NCBI RefSeq assembly: GCF_003268775.1
Contig: NZ_QLSU01000030.1
Coordinates: 48,879 to 112,878 of the forward strand
DNA from: Paraburkholderia unamae
GTDB lineage: Bacteria > Pseudomonadota > Gammaproteobacteria > Burkholderiales > Burkholderiaceae
Length of the DNA stretch: 64,000 bases
Direction: 5' to 3'
In this document: piece by piece, positions 25,390 to 33,977 of the stretch
Position numbering within the stretch: the first letter of the stretch is position 1
Layout of the letters: every line of letters starts with the position of its first letter
The notes under the pieces: model-generated
What the model saw: the letters and a program-made list of their open reading frames with translations, nothing else
Told to the model about the DNA's origin: nothing
Database searches by the model: none
Position numbers and translations under genes: made by a program

Positions 25390-26562
25390 ATGTTGAAGAA
25401 GTTTGCATTGGCAGGCGGCGTCGCCATGTCGGTACTCGGCACGCAGTCGGCACACGCACAAGGCTCCATGATCCTGTACGGCATCATCGACGAGGGCTTG
25501 ACGTACACGAGCAACCAGAAGGGCTCGTCGGCGGTTCAGCTTCAATCCGGCAAGCTGGGCGGAAGCCGTTGGGGTGTGAAGGGCGAGGAAGCGCTGGGCA
25601 ACGGGCTGAGCGCCCTATTCAATCTGGAAAACGGCTTCAACGCGACCAACGGCACCAATAGCGCGGGACGCATGTTCGCGCGCACCGCCATTGTCGGCTT
25701 GAGCCAGAAGGGCATGGGCACGGTGACATTCGGCCGCCAGACCGACTCGCTCGCGGATATCGTCGCGCCGTTCTTCGGCTCGGGCTACTGGACCCCGGCG
25801 ACGCATATCGGCGACAACGACGACATGAACTGGTATTTCCGCGTCAATAACTCGGTGAAGCTCACGACCGAGACGATTTCCGGTTTCAAGTTCTCCAGCA
25901 TCTACGGCTTCAGCAACCAGGCCGGCGCGTTCGCCAACAACCGCGAATGGTCGGCGGCCGCGAGCTATGCAAACGGGCCGCTCTCGTTCGGCGCGGGCTA
26001 CATGCTGATGAATCACCCGAATTCGACGTCGAACACGAGCGGCGCGCTGGGCGGCGCGTCGTCATCGAACGGCGACGACTACGGCACCGCCTTTTTCTAT
26101 GGCCTGGACGGCGGCGTGGCGCGGCAGCAGGTGGTGGGGACCGGGGTGGGCTATGTCGTGGGCGCGGCGCAGTTCGGCCTTGGCTACAGCAACGTGCAGC
26201 TCGACTACAACGACGGCGCGCAGCGCAAGCTCAACAATCTTGACGCGAACCTGCGCTACCGCGTGAGCGCGCCGCTTTCCCTGATCGCCGACTACACGTT
26301 CACGTTCGGCACCGCCGACCACGTGGCGGGATCGAGCGAGCATCTGAAACCGCGCTGGCATCAATTGACGCTCGGCGTGGACTATGCGATGAGCAAACGT
26401 ACGGAGTTCTATGCATCGGCCGAGTATCAGCTTGCTGCGGGGGACGCGTCGATCGCCGTGGGCAGCACGCTCCAGAAGTTCGCCTATATCCAGTCTTCGG
26501 GCGGCCCCTCGTCGAGCCCTTCGCAGGTCGCGGTGTCCGTTGGCATTCGCCACAAGTTCTGA
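25390..26562 (+). CDS. Gram-negative porin, Burkholderia OmpC-like family
   Basis: A 390-residue outer-membrane porin. The signal peptide MLKKFALAGGVAMSVLGTQSAHAQ ends near residue 23, then the classic first strand SMILYGIIDEGLTY. The trimeric 16-strand family signature KLGGSRWGVKGEEALGNGLSALFNLENGF is present, and the last strand ends in phenylalanine (VAVSVGIRHKF), needed for outer-membrane assembly. Divergent from the IclR-controlled peptide locus and likely its outer-membrane entry port (inference from the shared operator). Confidence 0.93.
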   Translation: MLKKFALAGGVAMSVLGTQSAHAQGSMILYGIIDEGLTYTSNQKGSSAVQLQSGKLGGSRWGVKGEEALGNGLSALFNLENGFNATNGTNSAGRMFARTAIVGLSQKGMGTVTFGRQTDSLADIVAPFFGSGYWTPATHIGDNDDMNWYFRVNNSVKLTTETISGFKFSSIYGFSNQAGAFANNREWSAAASYANGPLSFGAGYMLMNHPNSTSNTSGALGGASSSNGDDYGTAFFYGLDGGVARQQVVGTGVGYVVGAAQFGLGYSNVQLDYNDGAQRKLNNLDANLRYRVSAPLSLIADYTFTFGTADHVAGSSEHLKPRWHQLTLGVDYAMSKRTEFYASAEYQLAAGDASIAVGSTLQKFAYIQSSGGPSSSPSQVAVSVGIRHKF

Positions 26563-26588
26563 GCGGCTCGCGCAAGCCGATGCCGCTC
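26561..26588. terminator. Inverted repeat between convergent porin and LysR genes
   Basis: GAGCGGC (26561-26567) pairs with GCCGCTC (26582-26588) around a 14-nt loop, overlapping the last codons on either side. It is placed to end transcription from both directions; it lacks a U tract. Confidence 0.4.
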
Positions 26589-27540
26589 ATCGCTTGCGCG
26601 TGGCGGCGCGCGGCGTTCCGCGCTTCGCGTGTGAACCTTCTGGCCGAACGTGGCTTGCCAGCAAGTGTTCGAGCCAGTCGGCAAACACCAGAATGCGGCG
26701 CGACACATGCTGGCGATGCGGGTAGAGCAAGGTCATCGGCATGGGCGGCGCACGGTACGCGGGCATGACCTCGACGAGCTCGCCCGCGCTCAGGTGCGCC
26801 TGAACATCGTAAGCGGGAATCTGGATGAGGCCGAGCCCCGCCAGACAGCACGCAATGTACGCTTCGGCGCTGTTGACCGTCACGCGGCCCTCGACGGCGA
26901 GGGTCCGCAGCTCGCCGTCCTGCAACCACTCCCACGGCGCCACGCGGCCGTTGGACGGCGACGCATAGTCAATCTGCCGATGATGCGCAAGGTCGACTGG
27001 GCTGCGCGGGATACCGTGGGCGCCGAGGTAAGCGGGACTCGCGACATTGATGAGCGGCAACTCGAACATCGGGCGCGCGATGAGTTGCGAATCGCTCAAC
27101 GGACCCACGCGCAATGCGCAATCCACGCGCTCCTCGATCAGGTTGACCGCGCGGTCGGTCATGCCCAGTTCGATGTCGATCTGCGGGTAGCGTTCGAGGA
27201 ATCCGGGCAGCGCGGGGGCCACGATCAGGCGTCCGATGCGGGCCGGCACGTCAACGCGCAGGGTGCCGCCGGGCGCCGTTGCGGAGTCGCGGAAGAGGTT
27301 TTCCGTCTCGTCCATGTCCGCGATCAGCCGCAGGGATCGCTCATAAAACACCGCGCCGTCCGGTGTCGTCGTGACCGTGCGCGTCGTGCGGTTCAGCAGG
27401 CGCGTGCCGACCCGCTTCTCCAGTTCCTGGACAGCCGCCGAAACGGATGAGCGTGGCATGCCCATCGTGTCGGCGGCGCGGGTGAAGTTCGTGCACTCAA
27501 CGACGCGTACGAATACGCGCAGCAAATCGATACGATCCAT
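26587..27540 (-). CDS. LysR-family transcriptional regulator
   Basis: A 317-residue LysR protein of the CrgA-like subgroup: MDRIDLLRVFVRVVECTNFTRAADTMGMPRSSVSAAVQELEKRVG is the HTH, then TLRVDVPARIGRLIVAPALPGFLERYPQIDIELGMTDRAVNLIEERVDCALRVG in the effector domain. The ATG at 27540 is taken rather than frames extending upstream, because the LysR domain starts at that methionine. Divergent from an SDR gene, its probable target. Confidence 0.92.
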   Translation of the reverse strand: MDRIDLLRVFVRVVECTNFTRAADTMGMPRSSVSAAVQELEKRVGTRLLNRTTRTVTTTPDGAVFYERSLRLIADMDETENLFRDSATAPGGTLRVDVPARIGRLIVAPALPGFLERYPQIDIELGMTDRAVNLIEERVDCALRVGPLSDSQLIARPMFELPLINVASPAYLGAHGIPRSPVDLAHHRQIDYASPSNGRVAPWEWLQDGELRTLAVEGRVTVNSAEAYIACCLAGLGLIQIPAYDVQAHLSAGELVEVMPAYRAPPMPMTLLYPHRQHVSRRILVFADWLEHLLASHVRPEGSHAKRGTPRAATRKR

Positions 27541-27730
27541 GGCGTCAATCGGTGGTGGTGCAGCGGTGGTGCGGCGCTCGCATCGCGCATGCGTGGCGTG
27601 CGAGCGCGTTGTCATTGTTCGGCGTGGCTGACAGGTGCGGTCAGAAAACAGGGGTTCTATCGCCAATGGGCGGAATATAGCATTGCTGGGGTTGCGGCCG
27701 TACCGGACCGCGGCACATTTGGAGCGCACC

Positions 27731-28504
27731 ATGTCTGACCATAGCATCAAAGGCAAGACCGTTCTGATCGCCGGTGGGGCGAAGAATCTCGGCGGGCTGA
27801 TCGCCCGGGATCTGGCGAACCACGGCGCGCGCGCGGTTGCCATTCACTACAACAGCGCCGGCACGCGCGCCGATGCGGAAGAAACCGTGGCGGCCGTCAA
27901 GGTGGCGGGCGCGCAAGCGGTCGCGTTTCAGGCCGATCTGACCGGCGCGGCGGCCGTTGAGAAACTGTTTGCCGACACGATAGACGCGGTGGGGCGACCC
28001 GATATCGCGATCAACACGGTCGGCAAGGTGCTGAAAAAGCCGTTCACCGAGATCACGGAAGCGGAATACGACGAGATGGCCGCCGTCAATGCGAAGTCCG
28101 CGTTCTTCTTTCTGCGTGAAGCCGGCCGCCATGTGAACGACAACGGCAAGATCCTGACGCTCGTGACGTCGCTGCTCGGTGCGTTCACACCGTTCTATGC
28201 GGCCTATGCGGGCACCAAGGCGCCCGTCGAGCATTTCACGCGCGCAGCGGCGCAGGAGTTCGGCGCGCGGGGCATTTCGGTGACGGCGGTGGGACCGGGC
28301 CCGATGGACACGCCGTTCTTCTATCCGGCCGAGGGCGCGGACGCGGTGGCCTATCACAAGACTGCCGCGGCCTTGTCGAAGTTCTCGAAAACGGGCCTGA
28401 CCGATATCGAAGACGTGGTGCCGTTCATCCGTCACCTCGTGAGCGACGGATGGTGGGTGACGGGTCAGACCATCCTCATCAACGGCGGGTATACGACGAA
28501 GTAA
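27731..28504 (+). CDS. Short-chain dehydrogenase/reductase
   Basis: A 257-residue SDR. It has a cofactor motif AGGAKNLGG (a variant of TGxxxGxG) near residues 14-22, an active-site tyrosine and lysine in YAGTK, and a C-terminal GGYTTK ending. The start at 27731 has GGAGCG upstream. The sequence resembles the 3-oxoacyl-ACP reductase-like group with unknown substrates. Probably controlled by the divergent LysR gene; convergent with the MFS gene downstream. Confidence 0.9.
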   Translation: MSDHSIKGKTVLIAGGAKNLGGLIARDLANHGARAVAIHYNSAGTRADAEETVAAVKVAGAQAVAFQADLTGAAAVEKLFADTIDAVGRPDIAINTVGKVLKKPFTEITEAEYDEMAAVNAKSAFFFLREAGRHVNDNGKILTLVTSLLGAFTPFYAAYAGTKAPVEHFTRAAAQEFGARGISVTAVGPGPMDTPFFYPAEGADAVAYHKTAAALSKFSKTGLTDIEDVVPFIRHLVSDGWWVTGQTILINGGYTTK

Positions 28505-28523
28505 TGCGCTATTGATTTGCCGG

Positions 28524-28540
28524 GCTTCGTCTCACGAAGC
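28524..28540. terminator. Hairpin between convergent SDR and MFS genes
   Basis: GCTTCG (28524-28529) pairs with CGAAGC (28535-28540) around TCTCA, in the 43-base gap between two convergent stop codons. Candidate bidirectional terminator. Confidence 0.45.
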
Positions 28541-28547
28541 GTGCGGC

Positions 28548-29924
28548 TCACTTGGCATCGAGTTTCACATCGATGGCGGCCGGAGAATGTCCGCGTTCTC
28601 CGGCATAACGTTGCGCGTCGTCTCCGGAGCGTTCAGGCGAGTCGGCCATCGGCGCATTGCGGGTTTCTTTCAGGCCCGCAATCGCCGCGAGCGATACCAG
28701 CGTTGCGCACGAAATCGCCGCCGAAATGGCCAGCGTGCTATGCGTCCACGCGACGAGCGCGGCGGCCAGAAACGTGGCGGGGCCGGAAAACAATGCCGCA
28801 GAGAAGTGGTAGGCAATCGACAAGCCGCTATAGCGCACCGTCGTATCGAACGCTTCCGAGAAAAAGCTTGCTTGCACGCTGTACGTCGCACCGTGCCCGA
28901 TGGTGATGGCGAGGATCATCGCGAGCGTGATAAGCAGCGGCGAGCCGGTTTGCAGCAGCCAGAAAAACGGAAATGAAACGACGCCGAGCCACACGGCGCC
29001 CGCCGCATACACCGGCTTTCTGCCAAAACGGTCGGACAACATGCCGAAGAACGGCTGGGCGAACACATTGATCGCGGCGGCCACCATCACGGCAATGAGC
29101 GCCACATGAATCGGCGTGCCGACTTCGTGGGTGAGATACGAAAGCGACCACGTCGAATAAATATAAAAGCCGACATTGAGCGCCGCCTGCGCGAGGATCA
29201 CGAGCACGAGCGGCCGGCGGTAGTGGCGCCATAGCGTCACGAGCGGCGCGCGCGTGGCGTGCTGCGCCTTCTGGGCGCGCTCAAACGCCGGTGTTTCCGC
29301 AATGTTGAGGCGAATATACAAGCCGACGGCGACCATCACGGCGCTGAGAAGAAACGGCAAACGCCATCCCCACGCGAGAAACTGCTCTTGCGGAAGCTTC
29401 GCGAAGAGATAGAGCGATATCGTGCCGAGCAGCATGCCGAGCGGGTTGCCCATCTGCGGAATGGCGGCATACAGGCCGCGCCGGTTTTCCGGGGCGTATT
29501 CGATGGCCATCGTGGTTGCGCCCCCGTATTCGCCGCCCACGGCGAAGCCCTGGAGCACGCGCAGGAACACCAGTGCGAGCGGCGCCGCGATGCCGATCGA
29601 CGCGTAAGTGGGCAACAGTCCGATCAGGAACGTGCCCACGCCCATCACGAGTATCGATACCGCAAGCATGCTCTTGCGCCCGAAGCGGTCGCCGAAATGG
29701 CCGAATATGGCCGCACCTACGGGCCGCACGACGAGCGTGATGCCGAACACCGCAAACACGGCCATCGATCCCGCTACCTGCGAGAAGTTGGGGAAGAAAA
29801 GCTTTTCGAACACGAGCGCCGAAGCCGTGCCGTAAAGGAAATAGTCGTACCACTCGGTCGCGGTGCCGATCATCGTGGCCAGCGCCACTTTGACCGCCGG
29901 TTTTGTTTTCGCAGGGTCGTGCAT
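28548..29924 (-). CDS. MFS transporter, metabolite:H+ symporter family
   Basis: A 458-residue carrier of the MHS group (ShiA/KgtP/ProP type). Helix 1 reads MIGTATEWYDYFLYGTASALVF, and the signature FGHFGDRFGRKSMLA follows between helices 2 and 3; PRALGVL-like loops (LALVFLRVLQGFAVGGEYGGATTMAIEYAPENRRG) are the second family signature. Start at 29924 with a strong AAGGAGGAGA site. It is divergent from the FAD dehydrogenase operon at 30179, so it may import its substrate, probably a carboxylic acid. Confidence 0.93.
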   Translation of the reverse strand: MHDPAKTKPAVKVALATMIGTATEWYDYFLYGTASALVFEKLFFPNFSQVAGSMAVFAVFGITLVVRPVGAAIFGHFGDRFGRKSMLAVSILVMGVGTFLIGLLPTYASIGIAAPLALVFLRVLQGFAVGGEYGGATTMAIEYAPENRRGLYAAIPQMGNPLGMLLGTISLYLFAKLPQEQFLAWGWRLPFLLSAVMVAVGLYIRLNIAETPAFERAQKAQHATRAPLVTLWRHYRRPLVLVILAQAALNVGFYIYSTWSLSYLTHEVGTPIHVALIAVMVAAAINVFAQPFFGMLSDRFGRKPVYAAGAVWLGVVSFPFFWLLQTGSPLLITLAMILAITIGHGATYSVQASFFSEAFDTTVRYSGLSIAYHFSAALFSGPATFLAAALVAWTHSTLAISAAISCATLVSLAAIAGLKETRNAPMADSPERSGDDAQRYAGERGHSPAAIDVKLDAK

Positions 29925-29952
29925 CGTCTCTCCTCCTTGTTCTGATCGGGTG

Positions 29953-29965
29953 TGGCTATGCCACT
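29953..29965. promoter_or_regulatory. Palindrome between divergent MFS and FAD dehydrogenase genes
   Basis: GTGGCTATGCCAC is a perfect 5-3-5 inverted repeat, 29 bases before the MFS start codon. It is a candidate operator only; no cognate regulator is adjacent. Confidence 0.3.
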
Positions 29966-30090
29966 CTATGCGCGGCCACGGCCGCCCGCGATACGCCAGC
30001 ATTGAACGGCGCATTCGAAAAAGCCGAATAAACCGCGCCAATCATGCAAAGCGGGCAAACACGCCACTCGCACGCCACGAACACGCACCA

Positions 30091-30106
30091 GGATTTTCAA
30101 AAATCC
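30091..30106. promoter_or_regulatory. Palindrome upstream of the FAD dehydrogenase operon
   Basis: GGATTTTCAAAAATCC is a perfect 7-2-7 inverted repeat in an otherwise GC-rich gap, 73-88 bases before the GTG start of the dehydrogenase gene. The AT-rich centre and position suit a regulator binding site near the promoter. Confidence 0.4.
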
Positions 30107-30178
30107 CTTTCGCTTTGCCTGCCTGTACGACCTGAACGAGCGTGCGCGATCATCGTCACCAACCTGGAGGGCGTTGAC

Positions 30179-31687
30179 GTGAATGATTGTGACGTGATCG
30201 TTGTGGGCGGCGGCAACGCGGCGCTGTGCGCGGCCTTGTCGGCGCGCGAGCAGGGCGCACGCGTGCTGCTGCTCGAACGCGCGCCATTGGAACAGCGCGG
30301 CGGCAATTCCGCCTTCACGGGCGGCGCATTTCGCATCGCCTACGACGGCGTGGAGGATCTACAACAACTCATACCAGACTTGCAGGACGCCGAACGGGAA
30401 AGCGCGGACTTCGGCGAATACCCGGCGACGCAATTCTTCGAAGAAGCGGTGACCATGAGCGGCTATCGCGCCGACGCCGACGTGCTGGAGCAGGTGGTCG
30501 ACCAAAGCTTGCCGACCATGAAGTGGCTGCGCGAGCAAGGCGTGCGTTTCGCGCCGATCTACGGCCGCCAGTCGTTTCGCGTGGGCGGCAAGCATCGTTT
30601 CTGGGGCGGCCTGACCGTGGAGGTGTCGGGCGGCGGCTACGCGCTCGTCGAGACGCTTTTCGCGCGCGCCAAAGCGGCCGGCGTGGAAGTGCGCTACGCC
30701 ACCCGTGCAACGAGCCTCACGCGCGAGCACGATGCCTGGGTGGTGGGCGTGCGCACGCGCGAAGGCGAAGGGCAACTGCGTGCGGGCGCGGTGGTGCTCG
30801 CCACCGGCGGATTCCACGCGAATCTCGCGTGGCGTGCGCAATATCTGGGGCACAACTGGGACCTGGCGCGCGTGCGCGGCTCGCGCTACAACACCGGCGA
30901 CGGCATCGACATGGCGCTGCGCGCGGGCGCTGTCGCCCATGGCAACTGGAGCGGCTGTCATGCCGTGTTCTACGACCTGAACGCGCCCGCGTTCGGTGAC
31001 ATCTCGTTGCTCAATCAACAAAAAAACTATTTCACGCTGGGCATCGTGGTGAATGCGCAAGGGCGCCGCTTTGTCGACGAAGGCCGCGATTTTCGCAACT
31101 ACACCTATTCCGGCATGGGCGCGCACGTGCTGGCGCAACCCGGCGCAGTGGCGTGGCAGGTGTTCGACGCCAGGACTCACGACCTGCTGCCCGACGAATA
31201 TCGCGTGAAACACGCCACACGCGTCACGGCCGACTCGCTCGAAGCGCTCGCCGCGAAGATGGACGGCATGGATGCGCCCGCATTCCTCGACACGGTGCGC
31301 GCGTTCAACGCGGCCGTGAACGACTGCGTGCCGTTCAATCCCGCCGATCGTGACGGTCGTGGTACGCAAGGCATCGACCCGCCCAAGTCGAACTGGGCGC
31401 TCGCGCTCGATACGGGGCCGTACTTCGCCTATGCCGTGACCTGCGGCATCACCTTCACCTATGGCGGCGTGAAAGTGAATGTGAACGGGCAAGTGCTCGA
31501 CGAAAGCGGCGAACCGTTGCCTGCACTGTATGCGGCAGGCGAGATGGTCGGGGGACTCTACTACGTGAAATACGCGGGCGGCATCGGACTCACGGCAGGC
31601 TCGGTGGTGGGCCGCGCGGCGGGCGCTCATGCGGCCCGCCGGAGCATGACGCATAACGAACCGATGGGGAGAGAAGATGTTGCGTGA
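30179..31687 (+). CDS. FAD-dependent dehydrogenase, tricarballylate dehydrogenase (TcuA)-like
   Basis: A 502-residue flavoprotein of the fumarate reductase/succinate dehydrogenase flavoprotein superfamily. The FAD motif is VVGGGNAALCAALSAREQGA at residues about 7-26, followed by RGGNSAFTGGAFR. The capping-domain region KHRFWGGLTVEVSGGGYALVE and the C-terminal FTYGGVKVNVNGQVLDESGEPLPALYAAGEMVGGLYY resemble the group annotated as TcuA. The best start is a GTG at 30179 with GGAGG eight bases upstream. TcuB, which reoxidises TcuA, is absent here. It dehydrogenates or reduces an organic acid, identity unknown; first gene of a four-gene operon. Confidence 0.88.
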   Translation: MNDCDVIVVGGGNAALCAALSAREQGARVLLLERAPLEQRGGNSAFTGGAFRIAYDGVEDLQQLIPDLQDAERESADFGEYPATQFFEEAVTMSGYRADADVLEQVVDQSLPTMKWLREQGVRFAPIYGRQSFRVGGKHRFWGGLTVEVSGGGYALVETLFARAKAAGVEVRYATRATSLTREHDAWVVGVRTREGEGQLRAGAVVLATGGFHANLAWRAQYLGHNWDLARVRGSRYNTGDGIDMALRAGAVAHGNWSGCHAVFYDLNAPAFGDISLLNQQKNYFTLGIVVNAQGRRFVDEGRDFRNYTYSGMGAHVLAQPGAVAWQVFDARTHDLLPDEYRVKHATRVTADSLEALAAKMDGMDAPAFLDTVRAFNAAVNDCVPFNPADRDGRGTQGIDPPKSNWALALDTGPYFAYAVTCGITFTYGGVKVNVNGQVLDESGEPLPALYAAGEMVGGLYYVKYAGGIGLTAGSVVGRAAGAHAARRSMTHNEPMGREDVA

Positions 31688-32432
31688 ACTGGAAGGCAAG
31701 GTCGCACTCGTGACGGGCGGCGCGGGCGCAATCGGCGCGGCGGTGACCGAGGCGCTCGCACGCGCGGGAGCCACCGTCATATGCGCGGACAAGGTAATGC
31801 CGTCCGCGCACGCGGAGCAGGCGAGCGTTCACCCGGCGCAGTTGGACGTCACCTCGCAAGAGGATAGTGTGCGTCTCGTCGCCGATATCGTCGCGCGTCA
31901 CGGCGCACTCGACATACTCGTGAACGCGGCGGGCGTGGTGTCGTTCGGCAGCGCGGCAACGCTTGCGGAAAGCGAATGGGACCGCGTGCTCGACATCAAT
32001 CTCAAGGGCGTTTTTCTCGCCTGCCAGGCGGCGATGGCGCCGATGAAGGCAAACGGCTTCGGCCGCATCGTCAATATCGGTTCGGTGGTGGGCAAGAACG
32101 CGGGCAACGCGCGGCCCTGGCTCGACGCGGCCGAACAGGCGCGGGCGGGCAATGTCGCCTATGGCGTATCGAAGGCGGGCGTGCACATGTTGACGCTCTT
32201 TCTCGCGAAGGAACTCGCGGCGCACGGCGTGAGCGTGAATGCGGTCGCACCGGGCCCGATCGCGACCTCGATGACAAGCGGGTTTCCCGACGCGCTGCGT
32301 GCGCTGATTCCGGCCGGCCGGATGGGAACGCCCGCAGACGTGGCGCGCGCCGTACTGTTCCTGTGCGCGCCGGACAATGGCTTCGTGACGGGCGAAATAC
32401 TCGACGTCAACGGCGGAATGTACTGTGACTAA
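31677..32432 (+). CDS. Short-chain dehydrogenase/reductase
   Basis: A 251-residue classical SDR with TGGAGAIG (residues 14-21), NAAG and the YGVSK active-site pair. Its start overlaps the 3' end of the FAD dehydrogenase gene by 11 bases, indicating coupling. NAD(P)-dependent oxidation of an alcohol or reduction of a ketone made by the dehydrogenase is a reasonable inference. Confidence 0.92.
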   Translation: MLRELEGKVALVTGGAGAIGAAVTEALARAGATVICADKVMPSAHAEQASVHPAQLDVTSQEDSVRLVADIVARHGALDILVNAAGVVSFGSAATLAESEWDRVLDINLKGVFLACQAAMAPMKANGFGRIVNIGSVVGKNAGNARPWLDAAEQARAGNVAYGVSKAGVHMLTLFLAKELAAHGVSVNAVAPGPIATSMTSGFPDALRALIPAGRMGTPADVARAVLFLCAPDNGFVTGEILDVNGGMYCD

Positions 32433-32448
32433 CCAAGAGGAATACGAA

Positions 32449-33030
32449 GTGAGCAAGACCATTTATCTGGTGCTGGACATGCAGAACGATCTCATTCACG
32501 CGGAAGGCCCAAGCGGCAAAGGGCCGCTCGGCGAGCAGGTGCGCGAACGCGGGATCATCGCGCGGACCTCGCTCGCGCTGCAAAAGGCGCGTGCCGCCGG
32601 CGCTCTGGTGGGGTTCGTGCGAGTGGGCTTCAGTGCGCACTACCAGGAATGCCCGCCGAATTCGCCGGTCTTTTCCGGCGCGCCCGCCGCGGGCCTTTTC
32701 AAGCTCGGGGAGTGGGGCACGGCCATTCATCAGGATATCGAAGTGCGTGAGACCGACTTGCAGATCGTCAAGCATCGCGTGAGCCCGTTCTATTCGACCA
32801 CGCTCGAAGCCCAGCTTCGTGCGCAAGGCGTCACGCGCATCGTGTGCTCGGGCGTCTCCACGCAGGCCGTCGTGCAGGCCGCCGTGCGCGACGCGCACGA
32901 CCGCGACTACGAAGTGGTGGTGCTCGACGACTGCTGCGCCGCGCATTCCGCGCAGGAGCACGCGAATTCGATCGACAGCATCCGGCGCTTTTGCCGCGTC
33001 GAGACATCGGAGAGCGTGACGTTCGCGTAA
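32449..33030 (+). CDS. Isochorismatase-fold hydrolase-like protein lacking the catalytic cysteine
   Basis: A 193-residue member of the isochorismatase/cysteine hydrolase family (amidases such as nicotinamidase and N-carbamoylsarcosine amidohydrolase, and isochorismatase itself). Catalytic aspartate D10 (LVLDMQND) and lysine K108 (IVKHRVSPF) are kept. The nucleophilic cysteine position is valine V141 in GVSTQAVVQAAVRDA, where amidases have TxxCV. It therefore cannot work as a cysteine amidase; a vinyl-ether or water-based mechanism as in true isochorismatase, or a binding role, is possible. The GTG at 32449 has AGAGGAA upstream; a GTG at 32425 would overlap the SDR gene. Confidence 0.85.
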   Translation: MSKTIYLVLDMQNDLIHAEGPSGKGPLGEQVRERGIIARTSLALQKARAAGALVGFVRVGFSAHYQECPPNSPVFSGAPAAGLFKLGEWGTAIHQDIEVRETDLQIVKHRVSPFYSTTLEAQLRAQGVTRIVCSGVSTQAVVQAAVRDAHDRDYEVVVLDDCCAAHSAQEHANSIDSIRRFCRVETSESVTFA

Positions 33031-33096
33031 CGCGCCACGGGCCGGTCGGGAGCGGACGCCCGGCTGGCTTCGATCCACCCTACGGAAAACGCCAAC

Positions 33097-33909
33097 ATGA
33101 GCCTTCGTATCTGGCATCAAAGCTTCACCGTCCTCTCCGACCTCGGCGCGTACAGCGACGCGCTCGACGCGCACTTTCGCGCGATTGCGCGCCCCGGCAC
33201 GGAAATCGTCATGCACGGCATGGCGCCGGGGACGTATCGCACGAACTATCCCGGCGACGACATCAAGTATGCCTCGCTCCAGTATCTGCACGGCTTGCAG
33301 TTTCTCTCGGCCGGCGTGCGCGCGCAGGAGGAGGGTTTCGACGCCTACGCGATCAGCACGCTGCCGGAGCCCGCGTTGCGCGAAACGCGGGCGTTGCTCG
33401 ACATTCCGGTGGTCGGCTATGGCGAATCGGCAATGCTGCGCGCGTGTCAGTTGGGGCGGCGCTTCGGCGTGCTCGTGTTCATCGACGAACTCGCGGAACT
33501 CGTGGCCGACAATGCGGTGCGCCACGGACTTGGCGGGCGCTTCGCCGGTGCACGTCATGTCGGCTTTCAGTTCGGCGACGTGCTCGAAGCATTCAGCGAG
33601 CCTTCGCGGCTCATCGCAACGTTTCAGGAAAGCGCGCGCCGCCTCATTGCCCAGGGCGCCGAAGTCATCATCCCGGGCGAAGCGCCTTTGAACGTGCTGC
33701 TCGCGCGCAACGGCGTGCGCGAAGTCGACGGTGTGCCCGTGGTCGATTCGCTGGCCGCCTGGGTCAAGGACGCTGAAACGCTCGTCGATCTGCGCCGGGC
33801 GGGCGCGCATGGAACCTGCCGCCGCGGATACTTCTCGGGCAAGCCGGACACGACGCGCGTACAGGAAATACTCGCGTTTTACGGCCTCGACAAGCTGCAC
33901 GCAAAATGA
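33097..33909 (+). CDS. Asp/Glu/hydantoin racemase superfamily protein without the catalytic cysteines
   Basis: A 270-residue protein recognisable as racemase superfamily from LDIPVVGYGESAMLRACQLGRRFGVLVF and the two-lobed layout. The two positions that hold catalytic cysteines in racemases (compare C76 and C174 of the homologue at 19158) read ISTLPEPAL (T88) and IIPGEAPLN (G193). A proton-shuttling racemase mechanism is thus unlikely. Possible roles are a lyase, isomerase or decarboxylase that reuses the pocket. Last gene of the operon, 66 bases after the isochorismatase-like gene; a hairpin follows. Confidence 0.82.
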   Translation: MSLRIWHQSFTVLSDLGAYSDALDAHFRAIARPGTEIVMHGMAPGTYRTNYPGDDIKYASLQYLHGLQFLSAGVRAQEEGFDAYAISTLPEPALRETRALLDIPVVGYGESAMLRACQLGRRFGVLVFIDELAELVADNAVRHGLGGRFAGARHVGFQFGDVLEAFSEPSRLIATFQESARRLIAQGAEVIIPGEAPLNVLLARNGVREVDGVPVVDSLAAWVKDAETLVDLRRAGAHGTCRRGYFSGKPDTTRVQEILAFYGLDKLHAK

Positions 33910-33914
33910 AAAAT

Positions 33915-33947
33915 ACGCCGCCCGTGCATCGAAGCATGGGCCGGCGT
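33915..33947. terminator. Strong hairpin between convergent racemase-like and LysR genes
   Basis: ACGCCG-CCCGTGC (33915-33927) pairs with GCATGGG-C-CGGCGT (33934-33947) around a 6-nt loop, a 13-bp stem with one bulge and one G-U pair. It is in the gap between two convergent genes, and an A-rich run (33904-33913) precedes it, which acts as a U tract for the minus-strand transcript. Confidence 0.65.
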
Positions 33948-33977
33948 GCTTTGAGTGGCGTAATTGATGCGCTTACG

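Noticed and set aside
30359..31792. A 477-codon minus-strand frame opposite the TcuA-like gene
   Set aside because: Antisense shadow; the plus strand carries clear FAD motifs and a good ribosome binding site.
32449..33909. Nicotinate pathway maleamate amidase and maleate isomerase (NicF/NicE)
   Set aside because: The fold pair fits, but both need catalytic cysteines that are missing here, and no other nic genes are nearby.
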